Shown here one piece after another: positions 8,039 to 17,800 of a stretch of 64,000 nt of DNA. A program made the position numbers and the translations under genes. The notes under the pieces are model-generated. The model was not told where the DNA came from. It saw nothing but the letters and a program-made list of their open reading frames with translations, and did no database searches. The stretch's first letter is position 1. Every line of letters starts with the position of its first letter. The DNA is taken from positions 32,346 through 96,345 of the forward strand of contig NZ_LOKX01000015.1 of NCBI RefSeq assembly GCF_002211285.1, read 5' to 3'. This stretch comes from Rhizobium sp. R635. Lineage in GTDB: Bacteria; Pseudomonadota; Alphaproteobacteria; Rhizobiales; Rhizobiaceae.

Positions 8039-9802
8039 GTGTCGCTTTTCAAGGTCTATGCAAGGGCTCTGCGCTATCTTGGCGCCTATAAGTTCCGCGT
8101 ATCCCTGGTCGTTCTCGCAAACATCGTTTTGGCGACCATTACGATTGCAGAGCCGATCCTGTTCGGTCGCATCATCGATGCGATTTCGGGCAAGGGTGAG
8201 GTCAAGCCCATCCTCTTCATGTGGGCAGGCTTTGCCGTGTTCAACACCATTGCCTTCGTGCTGGTGGCCCGCGAGGCCGACAGGCTCGCCCACGGGCGGC
8301 GTGCGACGCTGCTGACGGAAGCCTTCGGCCGCATTATTTCCATGCCGCTTGCCTGGCACCATCAGCGCGGCACGTCCAACGCGCTGCACACGCTGCTGCG
8401 CGCCTGCGAGACGCTGTTCGGCCTCTGGCTTGAATTCATGCGCAACCACCTCTCGACGGTCATCGCGCTTGCGCTTCTGGTGCCGACCGCGATGTCGATG
8501 GACCTGCGGCTTTCCGCCGTGCTCATGGTGCTCGGCATTGCCTACTGGCTGATCGGCCGCGTCGTCATGAGCCGCACCAAGGATGGTCAGGCATCGGTCG
8601 AGAACCACTACCATACCGTCTTTTCGCATGTCAGCGACTCGATCAGCAACGTGTCCGTCCTGCACAGCTACAACCGCATCGAGGCTGAAACCAGGGCGCT
8701 GAAATCCTTCGCCGACCGCCTGCTCGAAGCCCAGTATCCGGTGCTCGACTGGTGGGCGATCGCCAGTGCGCTGAACCGCATGGCCTCGACCATCGCCATG
8801 ATGGTGGTCCTGATCATCGGCACGATGCTCGTTCAGGCCGGCCAATTGCGCGTCGGTGACGTCATTGCCTTCATCGGCTTCGCCAACCTGCTGATCGGCC
8901 GCCTCGACCTGATGCGCCAGTTCGCCACGCAGATTTTCGAAGCCCGCTCCAAGCTCGTCGATTTCTATGCGCTGGAAGACTCGGTGCGTGACCGCGAAGA
9001 GCCGGCCGGCAACGGCGAGATCAAGGACGTCAAGGGTGCGGTCGAGTTCCGCGACGTATCCTTCGGCTTCGGCAACAGCTCGCAGGGCCTGCACAACGTC
9101 TCCTTCTCGGTCAAGGCAGGCCAGACGGTCGCGATCGTCGGCCCGACCGGCGCCGGCAAGACGACGCTCGTCAACCTGCTGCAGCGCGTTTACGACCCGC
9201 AGGGCGGCCATATCTTCGTCGACGGCACCGACATCACCAAGGTGACCCGCAAGTCGTTGCGCCGCCACATCGCCACCGTCTTCCAGGATGCAGGCCTGCT
9301 GAACCGCTCGATCAGCGACAATATCCGCCTCGGCCGCGAGGGCGCCAGCGAAGAGGAAATGCGCCGTGCGGCCGAAGCCGCAGCCGCAGCCGACTTCATC
9401 GAGACCCGCGAGGACCGCTACGATACCCATGTCGGCGAACGCGGCAACAAACTCTCCGGCGGCGAGCGCCAGCGCATCGCGATCGCCCGCGCCATCCTCA
9501 AGGACGCGCCGATCCTGGTGCTCGACGAGGCGACTTCGGCGCTCGACGTCGAGACCGAAGCCCGCGTCAAGGCCGCAATCGACAACCTGCGCCAGAACCG
9601 CACCACCTTCATCATCGCCCACCGCCTGTCGACGGTCCGCGAAGCCGATATGGTGCTCTTCCTGGACAACGGCCGCGTCGCCGAACAGGGCAGCTTCGAC
9701 GAACTCAGCCACAGCAACGGCCGCTTCGCCGCCCTGCTGCGCGCCAGCGGCATCCTAACGGACGAAGAGGTCCGCAAGGCCCACGCGACCGAAGCCGCCT
9801 GA
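8039..9802 (+). CDS. ndvA: Cyclic beta-1,2-glucan exporter NdvA (ABC membrane-ATPase fusion)
   Basis: Exports cyclic beta-1,2-glucan made by NdvB across the inner membrane; known to be needed for nodule invasion and osmoadaptation in rhizobia (ChvA in Agrobacterium). The 587-residue protein has an N-terminal six-helix transmembrane domain and a C-terminal nucleotide-binding domain with Walker A GPTGAGKTT, signature LSGGERQRIAIA, Walker B LVLDEATSALD and the H-loop IIAHRLSTV. The start is GTG 8039, preceded by AAGAGG at 8027-8032 with six-base spacing; the in-frame ATG at 8021 lies upstream of that site. A strong terminator follows. The synthase gene lies about 2 kb away on the opposite strand. 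Confidence 0.95.
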   Translation: MSLFKVYARALRYLGAYKFRVSLVVLANIVLATITIAEPILFGRIIDAISGKGEVKPILFMWAGFAVFNTIAFVLVAREADRLAHGRRATLLTEAFGRIISMPLAWHHQRGTSNALHTLLRACETLFGLWLEFMRNHLSTVIALALLVPTAMSMDLRLSAVLMVLGIAYWLIGRVVMSRTKDGQASVENHYHTVFSHVSDSISNVSVLHSYNRIEAETRALKSFADRLLEAQYPVLDWWAIASALNRMASTIAMMVVLIIGTMLVQAGQLRVGDVIAFIGFANLLIGRLDLMRQFATQIFEARSKLVDFYALEDSVRDREEPAGNGEIKDVKGAVEFRDVSFGFGNSSQGLHNVSFSVKAGQTVAIVGPTGAGKTTLVNLLQRVYDPQGGHIFVDGTDITKVTRKSLRRHIATVFQDAGLLNRSISDNIRLGREGASEEEMRRAAEAAAAADFIETREDRYDTHVGERGNKLSGGERQRIAIARAILKDAPILVLDEATSALDVETEARVKAAIDNLRQNRTTFIIAHRLSTVREADMVLFLDNGRVAEQGSFDELSHSNGRFAALLRASGILTDEEVRKAHATEAA

Positions 9803-9821
9803 TAAGTTCGGGTTTTACGAC

Positions 9822-9858
9822 AAAGGCCGGAAGGAGCGATCCTTCCGGCCTTTTTGTT
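9822..9858 (+). terminator. Rho-independent terminator of ndvA
   Basis: A perfect 14-bp stem (AAAGGCCGGAAGGA / TCCTTCCGGCCTTT) with a GCGA loop runs straight into TTTTT. Confidence 0.92.
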
Positions 9859-10016
9859 TGGCGACGTTCATGCGCCGTGGTTTAGGACTTTGCTTCCTCT
9901 CAAAACCGCTGCGGCCGATATTCATTGGCCATACGGCAGCTGCAAGCCATGGCTGATTGATCCGACCGCCGTTCTTCCCTAACCTCCTGCTGTGCCCAAA
10001 CATAGGGGAAAAACCC

Positions 10017-10367
10017 ATGAAGGTCCTGCGCATCATCGCCAACATCGAGGCGCCCGACATCACGCCGGCCCGGCGCTTCTATCAGGATATTCTCGGTCTC
10101 CAGGTGATGATGAATCACGGCTGGATTACGACGTTCGGCGCCGACAGGCCGATGACCGTCCAGGTGAGCGTCGCCAGTCAAGGCGGTTCCGGAACCTCGG
10201 TGCCCGATCTCTCTATCGAGGTCGATGACCTCGACGCCGCTTTCGAGGCGTTTACCGCCGCCGGCTTTCCGATCGAATACGGACCGGCCGACGAACCCTG
10301 GGGCGTCAGGCGTTTCTATGTGCGCGATCCGTTCGGCAAGCTGGTGAATATTCTCGCGCATACATAA
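10017..10367 (+). CDS. VOC-family (glyoxalase/bleomycin-resistance fold) protein
   Basis: Small metal-dependent-fold protein of the vicinal oxygen chelate superfamily, 116 residues. It shows the paired beta-alpha-beta-beta-beta modules: an N-terminal IEAPDITPARRFYQDILGLQV segment and a C-terminal RRFYVRDPFGKLVNILAHT segment. Such proteins include glyoxalases, dioxygenases and antibiotic-binding proteins; the exact reaction cannot be told. The ATG at 10017 is preceded by AGGGGAA. It lies alone between ndvA and the opgC-like gene, flanked by a terminator upstream and a palindromic repeat downstream. Confidence 0.82.
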   Translation: MKVLRIIANIEAPDITPARRFYQDILGLQVMMNHGWITTFGADRPMTVQVSVASQGGSGTSVPDLSIEVDDLDAAFEAFTAAGFPIEYGPADEPWGVRRFYVRDPFGKLVNILAHT

Positions 10368-10410
10368 AGAGCCGGCATCCATCGGTTCGGTTTGTTGACA
10401 AGGTCTCCTT

Positions 10411-10491
10411 CGTTATGCTCGGCCTTGTGCCGAGCATCTGACCACTGCAATTGCTTGACAGGAAAACATTGGCACAAGGCCGAGGATGACG
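10411..10491. repeat. Dispersed palindromic repeat, copy 1
   Basis: Left arm CGTTATGCTCGGCCTTGTGCC (10411-10431, 21 bases, differing from the right arm at two positions) faces the right arm at 10471-10491, which on the other strand reads CGTCATCCTCGGCCTTGTGC. The whole 81-bp unit can fold into one long hairpin. A second copy is at 47934-48012. Confidence 0.8.
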
Positions 10492-10539
10492 TCGCGGGTT
10501 TTGCGGCGGTTTGTCAGCAGCAAGGAACCAACCCGATCT

Positions 10540-11778
10540 CTATTTCCGATCGGTGCGGCGATAGACATTTGCCGTTCCGCCGACGCGGACGGGAACGGGT
10601 ATCGTGGCCGGCTCCGTGACGAGTTTGCCTTTGACCTTGCCCTGCTGCCGCTTGTGCTCGAGATAATAAGCATAGGCGAATTGCGTGCCGATCCCGGCTA
10701 CGACGAAGAGCGGGCCGACCAACGGGTCCTTGTTGGTGATGTAGAGCACCACCTGACCGATCATGGCGAGGATCGTGCCGGCGACGAAGATGTTCAGCGA
10801 ATGGCGGCCGAGGATCGTCAGCGGATGGTCCGCGGGACGGCGCAGGATGCGCGAAAGCGCCGGAATGCTGATGACGAGATAGGTCAGCGCCAGCACGTGC
10901 AGCAGCCGCGGCAGGGACAGGAAGGTCTTGTCGAAGCCGGTGATGACAGTCGGCAGGCCGAGAGCCGCCAGCGAATTGCCGAAAACCCAGAGATGGCCCG
11001 TCACCCAGACGAAGGACAGCACGACGTAGCCGCTAGCGGCCGCAAACAGCAGCGGATGGCGTGGAATCGTGCCGCCGCGCTTGATATGCAGGATCGCGAC
11101 GATGCCGATCGTGAACAGGAACTGCCAGGAGAGCGGATTGAGGAACCAGTAGCCCTCGATCAGCATGTTATGCGGCGCCACCTCATAGATGCCGGCGAGC
11201 AGCCAGACCGTGCCCGAGACGGCGAGCGCCAGCAGCGGGCTGCGCGCATTGAGGAGCAGGATGATCGGCACCATCAGCAGCAATGCGCCGTACATCGGCA
11301 GGATATTGTTGTAGCCGATCTGGTGGCCGAGCAGCAGCAGCGCCGGAATGCCTTCCTTCAGGTTCATCAGAACCGCCAGGATATTGATTTCGACGAGCAG
11401 CCCCGGCCGATGGAACAGCCAGGCGCCTGAGATGAAGAGCGCCAACGTCATGAAGGTCGTGATCATATGGGCGAGGTAGAGCGTGAAGGCGCGCCTCACC
11501 GCCTTGATCGCCATCTTGAGCCGGTTGCCAGGTTCGAAGCGGGAGCCATAGGCGAGGCCGACGGCGATGCCTGAGATCAGCACGAAGGCTTCGGCGGCAT
11601 CCGAGAAACCGAAATTCTTCGTCGTCACATATTCGAAAATCTGCCCGGGAACATGATTGATGAAGATCATGATCAAGGCCAGTCCGCGCAGCACATCAAG
11701 CCGTGTATCGCGCCCTGGCGCAGCGGCGGATAGGGAACTGCGCTCGGCGCCGAGAGCTTCGGTCAGCGTGCTTGCCAT
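10540..11778 (-). CDS. opgC: OpgC-family membrane acyltransferase (glucan succinylation)
   Basis: Predicted multi-pass inner-membrane protein that adds succinyl (or similar) groups to osmoregulated periplasmic glucans. The 412-residue protein starts with a conserved segment RDTRLDVLRGLALIMIFINH, which is the usual first helix of OpgC and related acyltransferases, and has about ten hydrophobic stretches. It lies about 100 bp downstream of ndvB on the same strand, so it is probably co-transcribed with the glucan synthase. The start ATG 11778 is preceded by GGAG at 11786-11789. A longer frame from 11814 lacks a ribosome site. The exact substituent is unknown. Confidence 0.82.
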   Translation of the reverse strand: MASTLTEALGAERSSLSAAAPGRDTRLDVLRGLALIMIFINHVPGQIFEYVTTKNFGFSDAAEAFVLISGIAVGLAYGSRFEPGNRLKMAIKAVRRAFTLYLAHMITTFMTLALFISGAWLFHRPGLLVEINILAVLMNLKEGIPALLLLGHQIGYNNILPMYGALLLMVPIILLLNARSPLLALAVSGTVWLLAGIYEVAPHNMLIEGYWFLNPLSWQFLFTIGIVAILHIKRGGTIPRHPLLFAAASGYVVLSFVWVTGHLWVFGNSLAALGLPTVITGFDKTFLSLPRLLHVLALTYLVISIPALSRILRRPADHPLTILGRHSLNIFVAGTILAMIGQVVLYITNKDPLVGPLFVVAGIGTQFAYAYYLEHKRQQGKVKGKLVTEPATIPVPVRVGGTANVYRRTDRK

Positions 11779-11814
11779 AAGGTCGCTCCTGTTGTCCGAT
11801 TGCAAACGCGACAA

Positions 11815-11840
11815 CGGCCAAAAGGGTTCCCTTTTGGCCG
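11815..11840 (-). terminator. Intercistronic hairpin between ndvB and opgC
   Basis: A perfect 12-bp stem (CGGCCAAAAGGG / CCCTTTTGGCCG) with only two bases between the arms lies in the 99-bp gap between the two genes. It has no T-run on the minus strand, so it may be an attenuator, a processing site or an mRNA 3'-end stabiliser rather than a full terminator. Confidence 0.6.
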
Positions 11841-11877
11841 CTCGCGAATCGCCGTTTTTTTCAGCGTTGAGAAACGC

Positions 11878-14800
11878 TTATCCGAGCGGATATCCCTCTT
11901 CGGGATTGGCGACTTCGCTGCCGTTGATCGACAGAGTGTAGCCGCTCGCATTGGACGCTTTTGAGACCGAAATGCGGTATTTGGCGCCGCCCTGCTCAAC
12001 CTCTGCCGCAAATCCGTCCCATTCCGAAGGGAGCGACGGCCTCACGTAAAGCCGGCCTCCCTTCAGGCGGATACCGAGAATGCCTTCGACGGCGGCGCGG
12101 TAGAGCCAGCCGGCAGAGCCGGTATACCAGGTCCAGCCGCCGCGCGACGTGTAGGGATCATGCCCGTAGACGTCGGCCGCCACGACGTAAGGTTCGACGC
12201 GGTACTGTTCCGCCGAGGCCTTGTCGAGTGCATGGGTGATCGGGTTGAGGATCTGGAAGCAGCGGAACGCGTCGTCACCGCGCTTCAGTTCCGCCAGCGC
12301 CATCACCACCCAGGTCGCAGCATGGGTATATTGCCCGCCATTCTCACGCACGCCGGGCGGATAGGCTTTGATATAGCCGGGATCCCGCGCGGAATTGACG
12401 AAAGGCGGCGTGAACAGCCGGATGATGCGGGCTTCCTCGTCGACCAGTTGGTCGAGCACGGCGTCCATCGCCTTGACCGCGCGGGCCGGATCGCCCTCAC
12501 CTGACAATACGCTCCAGGACTGCGCGATCGAGTCGATCCGGCATTCCGGGCTTTCCCTGGAACCAAGAAGCGCGCCGTCGTCGAATGTGCCGCGGCGATA
12601 GTAGCCGCCGTCCCACGCCGCAGTTTCGAGCGCCTTCTTCAATCCGGTCAGATGTTCAGACCAGCGCTCGACGCGGGCCTTGTCGCCGCGTTCTTCGGCA
12701 TAGGGAATGAAGGAGCGCAGGGCGCCGGCCAGGAACCAGCCGAGCCAGACACTGGTGCCGCGCCCGCCGATGCCGACGCGGTTCATGCCGTCGTTCCAGT
12801 CACCGCCGAGGAACAGCGGCAGGCCGTTCGCACCCTTGCGGGCGATGGCGAGATCGAGTGCCAGCGCCGCGTGTTCGTAAACGCTCGCCTTGTCCTCGGA
12901 AATCTCCGGCTTGTAGAAGGAGTCATGCTGGCCTTCGAGCAGGGTGGGACCTTCCAGGAAGGCAAGCTCCTCGTCGAGCACGCTCTTGTCGCCGGTGACG
13001 CTGCAATAGTGATGGATCGCGTAGCTCAGCCAGACAACGTCGTCGGAGATCAGGGTGCGAACCCCGGCGCCGGTTCCAGGCAGCCACCAATGCTGCACGT
13101 CGCCCTCGCGGAATTGGCGCGAGGCGGCATTCAGGATCTGCCGGCGGGCGATCGAAGGCTCGTGCAGCAGGAAGGCCAGCGTGTCCTGCAGCTGGTCGCG
13201 GAAGCCGAAGGCACCGCTTGCCTGATAGAAGGCGGTGCGGGCCATGATGCGGCAGCCGAGGCTCTGATAGGGCAGCCAGGTGTTGACGAGATTGTTCATC
13301 CCGCGATCCGGCGTCGAGATCTGCAGCTTTCCGGTGAAATCCCGCCAGAAGGTGCGGTTCGCCTCGACGGCATCGTCGAACGAAGCCTTGCGAATATTGG
13401 CGATGACGCCGCGCGCTTCGTCTTCGGTCTTGGTATCGCCGAGGAAGAAGGCGAAGTCGCGCTCCTCGCCGGCGGCAAGCTCGATGTCGATCGCCAGAGC
13501 CGCAGCCGGATCGCCGTCGAGATCGGTCGAGCCGGAAAGGGCGGCGGTAGACGTGACGGCCTGCGGCGACTGGATCGTTCCCGCCTTGCCGATGAATTCC
13601 CTCCGGCTTGCCGAGAAGCTCGAAAGCGTCTCGCTTGCCGCGAAGAAAGCGGTGCGGTTGGAATGATCGATGCTGTAGGGATTGGTGGCAAACAGCGCAC
13701 CCGTTTCCTCGTCATATCTAGACAGGATGAAGGGCGCCGTGCGGCCCGGATTATTGCCGAGGATCCATTCGACATAGCCGTAAAGGCGCAGCCTGCGGCC
13801 GGTCGAACCGGTGTTGCGCAGGCGCAGGCGCTGCAGCTTCACCGGTTTGTCGCGGGCGATCGTCTGCGTCAGTTCCAGCGCGATATCGTGCTGGATGCTG
13901 GAGAAGACGGAATAACCGAGCCCGTGGCGGGCTTCGAAGCGGATGTCCGGCCGGCGGGAGAGCGCCGCGAATGGCGTCATGACCGCACCGCTGTCGAGAT
14001 CGGCGAGGTAGAAGGCCTCGCCCGAACGGTTGACCACCGCATCGTTCGACCAGGAGGTCAGCTGGTAGTCGCGCGAGTTGACGCTCCAGGTGAAGCCTGC
14101 GCCTTCCGCCGAAACATGGAAGCCGAAGCTGTCGTTGGAGATCACGTTGATCCAGGGCTGCGGCGTCGCATGGCCGCCGGCGAGACGAACGACATATTCA
14201 CGCCCGTCGCGGGCAAAACCGCCGATACCGTTCCAGAAGTCGAGATCGCCTTCCTCTTCGATGACGACGGCGGGCACGGCAGGCGGCGGCACCGGGGCGA
14301 CGCGCTTGACGGGAACCTTGTTTCGCTCGGCCCGTTCCATCTCCTGCAACTCCTCCTTGGAGGGAGCAAACAGCGCGACGGCCCGGTTGATCTGGTCGAC
14401 CACCTTACCGTTTTTCGCATGCAGGGTGACGCGGGAAGCCGCGATCAGCGCGTGGTAGGTGTTCTCCTCCATCAGGTCCTTGCGAACGGCGAAGATATGC
14501 TGGCGCAAGCCGTCGGCCTGGCCCATGCGGCGCACGTTTTCGCACATGGCGTCGAGCGCGTGCTGCATGTCCTGAGCGTAGGAGGAGGCGCGTTCGTTCA
14601 TGATGACGAGATCGGCGGTGACGCCGCGCGAACGCAGATATTCCTGCGCCAACAGCGCTTCGCGGGCGATGTCGAGATCCATGTCGTCGTTGACGCGCAG
14701 CGTGAAGATCGGGAAGTCGCCGGAGATCGCCAGCGGCCAGAGGGCCGATTGTGACTGCAGGCCGGCTTCGACCGTTGCTTCATCCTTGCGCAGCTGCATG

Positions 14801-17800
14801 TCGGGATAGACGAGATAGCGCCCGAGATGCTGGAAGGCGGCCGCCTGCTGCGAGGTGACGCCGACATGGCGCATCTGCACCTGCGTGCGGGTCCAGGCCT
14901 GGACGAGCTCGTGGTTGAAGGCGTCGGGGTGACGATAGCGGTTGACCGCCATGTCGACCTCGTCACGGGTCGGCGCCGCGATCGTCCAGAAGAACACGCT
15001 GACCTTCTTGCCGGCCGGCACGCGCACCGTGCGGCGCAGCGACATGACGGGATCGAGCATGAAGCCGTCGCTGCCGGAAAGGCTCGCACCCGGATCGAAG
15101 GCGGCCGCGTCGGCAAGGCTGCGGCCCCGGCCGATGAATTTGCGCCGGTCGGTCTCGAATTCGGTATGGCGTGTGTCGCCGGCATTATCGACGATCAGAT
15201 GCGCGATGCTGATGTTCGGCTCGTTCGGATCACGCTTGTTGCGTTCGGCGCGAATGACGTCGCCGCGCTTGCCGATCTCCGTCTTGACGAACATCCGTGC
15301 AAATGCCGGATGCGCGTTGTCGGTGTCGTCGTAGGTGATGACCGGTTCGAGGTACGACGTGACCTCGATGAAGCGGTCTTCCCCACCCATGTTGAGCAGG
15401 GTAACGCGGCGGGCTTCGGCATCATGCTCGGTCGCGATGATGCACTCGACCTCGCTCGTCAGGTCGCCGACCGTCTTGGTGAACTGCGCCTTCTCGTCGG
15501 CGAATTCGACCTTGATCTTCTCGCCCTCGACGCCCTTCGGCTCCGCGGTCGCCGACCACCATTCGTTGGTGGCGGTATCGCGCAGGAAGATGAAGGTGCC
15601 CCAGCGGTCTTCGGTCGGATCGGCCTTCCAGCGGGAAACGGAAAGGCCGTTCCAGCGGGAATAACCGGCGCCCGTCGCCGTCAGCATCAGCGAATAATGG
15701 CCGTTCGACAGGAAGACGAGTTCGCGATCGCGCGAAGCCGGGTCGCTGATCTTCCGGATCTCGGGCCGCAGCAGATCGTCCTGAATGCTGGCCGGCGTAT
15801 CGGATTCGTGCTTGCCGCTCATGACCGGGATGTCGCGCGGCGCCTTTTCCTGCAGCAGCAGTTCGGCCGCCTCGATCACGGGATCGGAGTGGAAGAGCTC
15901 GCGCAGATGGCCGTTGAAGGCGACGTTGGCGACGGCCGCGATCGACATGCCGTGATGGTGGGCATAATAATTGTAGACCACCGCGCATTTCTTGCCTTCC
16001 GGCACGCGCGTCGGCGTGAAATCGACGGCGTCGTGGAAGCCGAACTTGCCGAGCGCGCCGAGCTTGCGCAGCTTCTGCAGGTTTTCGAGCGCGCCCGGCG
16101 GGTCGTACTGGCTGGCCAGCAGCGAGGCGTAAGGCGCGATGACGGCATTGTGGCCGAGGCCGCGTTTCAGACCGAGCGTCGGAACGCCGAAATTCGTGTA
16201 CTGATAGTTGAGGTTATGGTCGCGGGCATTGAAGGCTGCTTCCGAAATGCCCCACGGAATGCCGAGCTTGCGAGCATAATTCATCTGCTCGATCACGACC
16301 AGATTGTTGGTCTGGTTGAGAATGCCTCCGCCGCGCTCCTGCATGACGAGCGGCGGCATCAGATATTCGAACATCGAGCCGGACCAGGAGACGAGCGCGC
16401 CGCGCGACCCCACAGGCACGACCTGGCGGCCGAGCCGGTACCAGTGTTCCGTCGGCAGATCGCCCTTGGCGATGCCGAAGAGGCTGGTCAGACGGCATTC
16501 CGAGGCGAGAAGATCGTAGCAGGCCTGATCGAGCTCGCCACTTTCGACGCGGTAGCCGATCGACAGCAGGCGGCGCTCCGGTCGGAACAGGAAGCCGAAA
16601 TCCATCGAGAAGGCGAGGTCGCGCGCCTTGTCGCGCAGCGCCACCAGGCGCGGCCTCAGGTCATCGACCTTGGAAAGGTCGAAGGTGCTGTCTGATATAT
16701 GCGCCTCGCAGACCTTCACGAGGGAGGCGGCCCATTGGGTGACCTCTTCGCTCTGCTTCGACTTGACCTCATGGTCGAGATTGGCGGCGAGCTTTTCGAT
16801 GTCGCGTGCAAGAACGGCGAGGTTGATGATGCGGATCGAGGCGAATTCGTGCTCGCGCTTGACCGCGGCAAGCGCGTTCTGGAAGCCGACGATGCGTTCC
16901 TCCAGGCGCCGGCGCAGCGGGCGCACGGTCTTGCGGTCGTCGGGCAGATCAGCCAGCACTTCGCCGAGAATGCCGGCCGTGTCGCCGACACCGTCGAGAT
17001 TGCCCTGCATGTGGGCCGACGGCGCCTCGGCCCAGTTGCGGCAGGCCGACGAAATGGCGATCAGATGGCCTGCGAGATTGCCGCTGTCGACGGCGGAGAC
17101 GTAGCGCGGTCCGAGCGTCTGCAGCGTATCGGTGTGATACCAGTTGAACAGATGGCCGCGGAATTTCTCCATCTTGTCGATCGTCGCGATCGTCTGCTCC
17201 AGCCGCTCGATCGTCTCCTCGAAGGAGAACCAGCCGAAGTGCCGGCCGGAAACGACGGAGAGCAGATAGACACCGATATTAGTCGGCGAGGTGCGCGCCG
17301 CGACGATGACATGCGGCGTTTCCTGGATATTGTCCGGCGGCAGATAATTCTGCTCCGGGGTCGTGAAGGTCTCGAAGTAACGCCAGGTGCGCCGGGCGAT
17401 CTTGCGCAGTTCGCTCGACACGGAATCGGCGACTTCGAGCCGGTCCTCGGTCTCGGCCGACTGGCTGACATACCAGGCGACGACGGGCGAGAGTATCCAC
17501 AGAAACGCGAAGGGAATGCCGACGAGGAAAGCGTTGTCGCCCGGAAGAGCCGCAAAACCGAGCGCCAGCAGCGCCAGTGCCGGCGCATGCCACATCTGCT
17601 TATAATAAGAGATCAGCGTTCCCTGGCCGCCGGCCTGAACGCTGGCAGCGGTGCGCCATTGCAGCATCAGCTTGCGGCTGACGAGCAGGCGGTAGAGCGA
17701 GCGGCCGATCGCATCCGCCATCATCGCCGCGGAATCGGCGATGAAGACGATGCGCAGCGCGACCTGCGCATTGGCCGCCGTGATATCGGACCAGACCGTA

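Noticed and set aside
7816..8052. 78-codon minus-strand frame between expR and ndvA
   Set aside because: Covers the ndvA promoter and start; no ribosome site and no family match.
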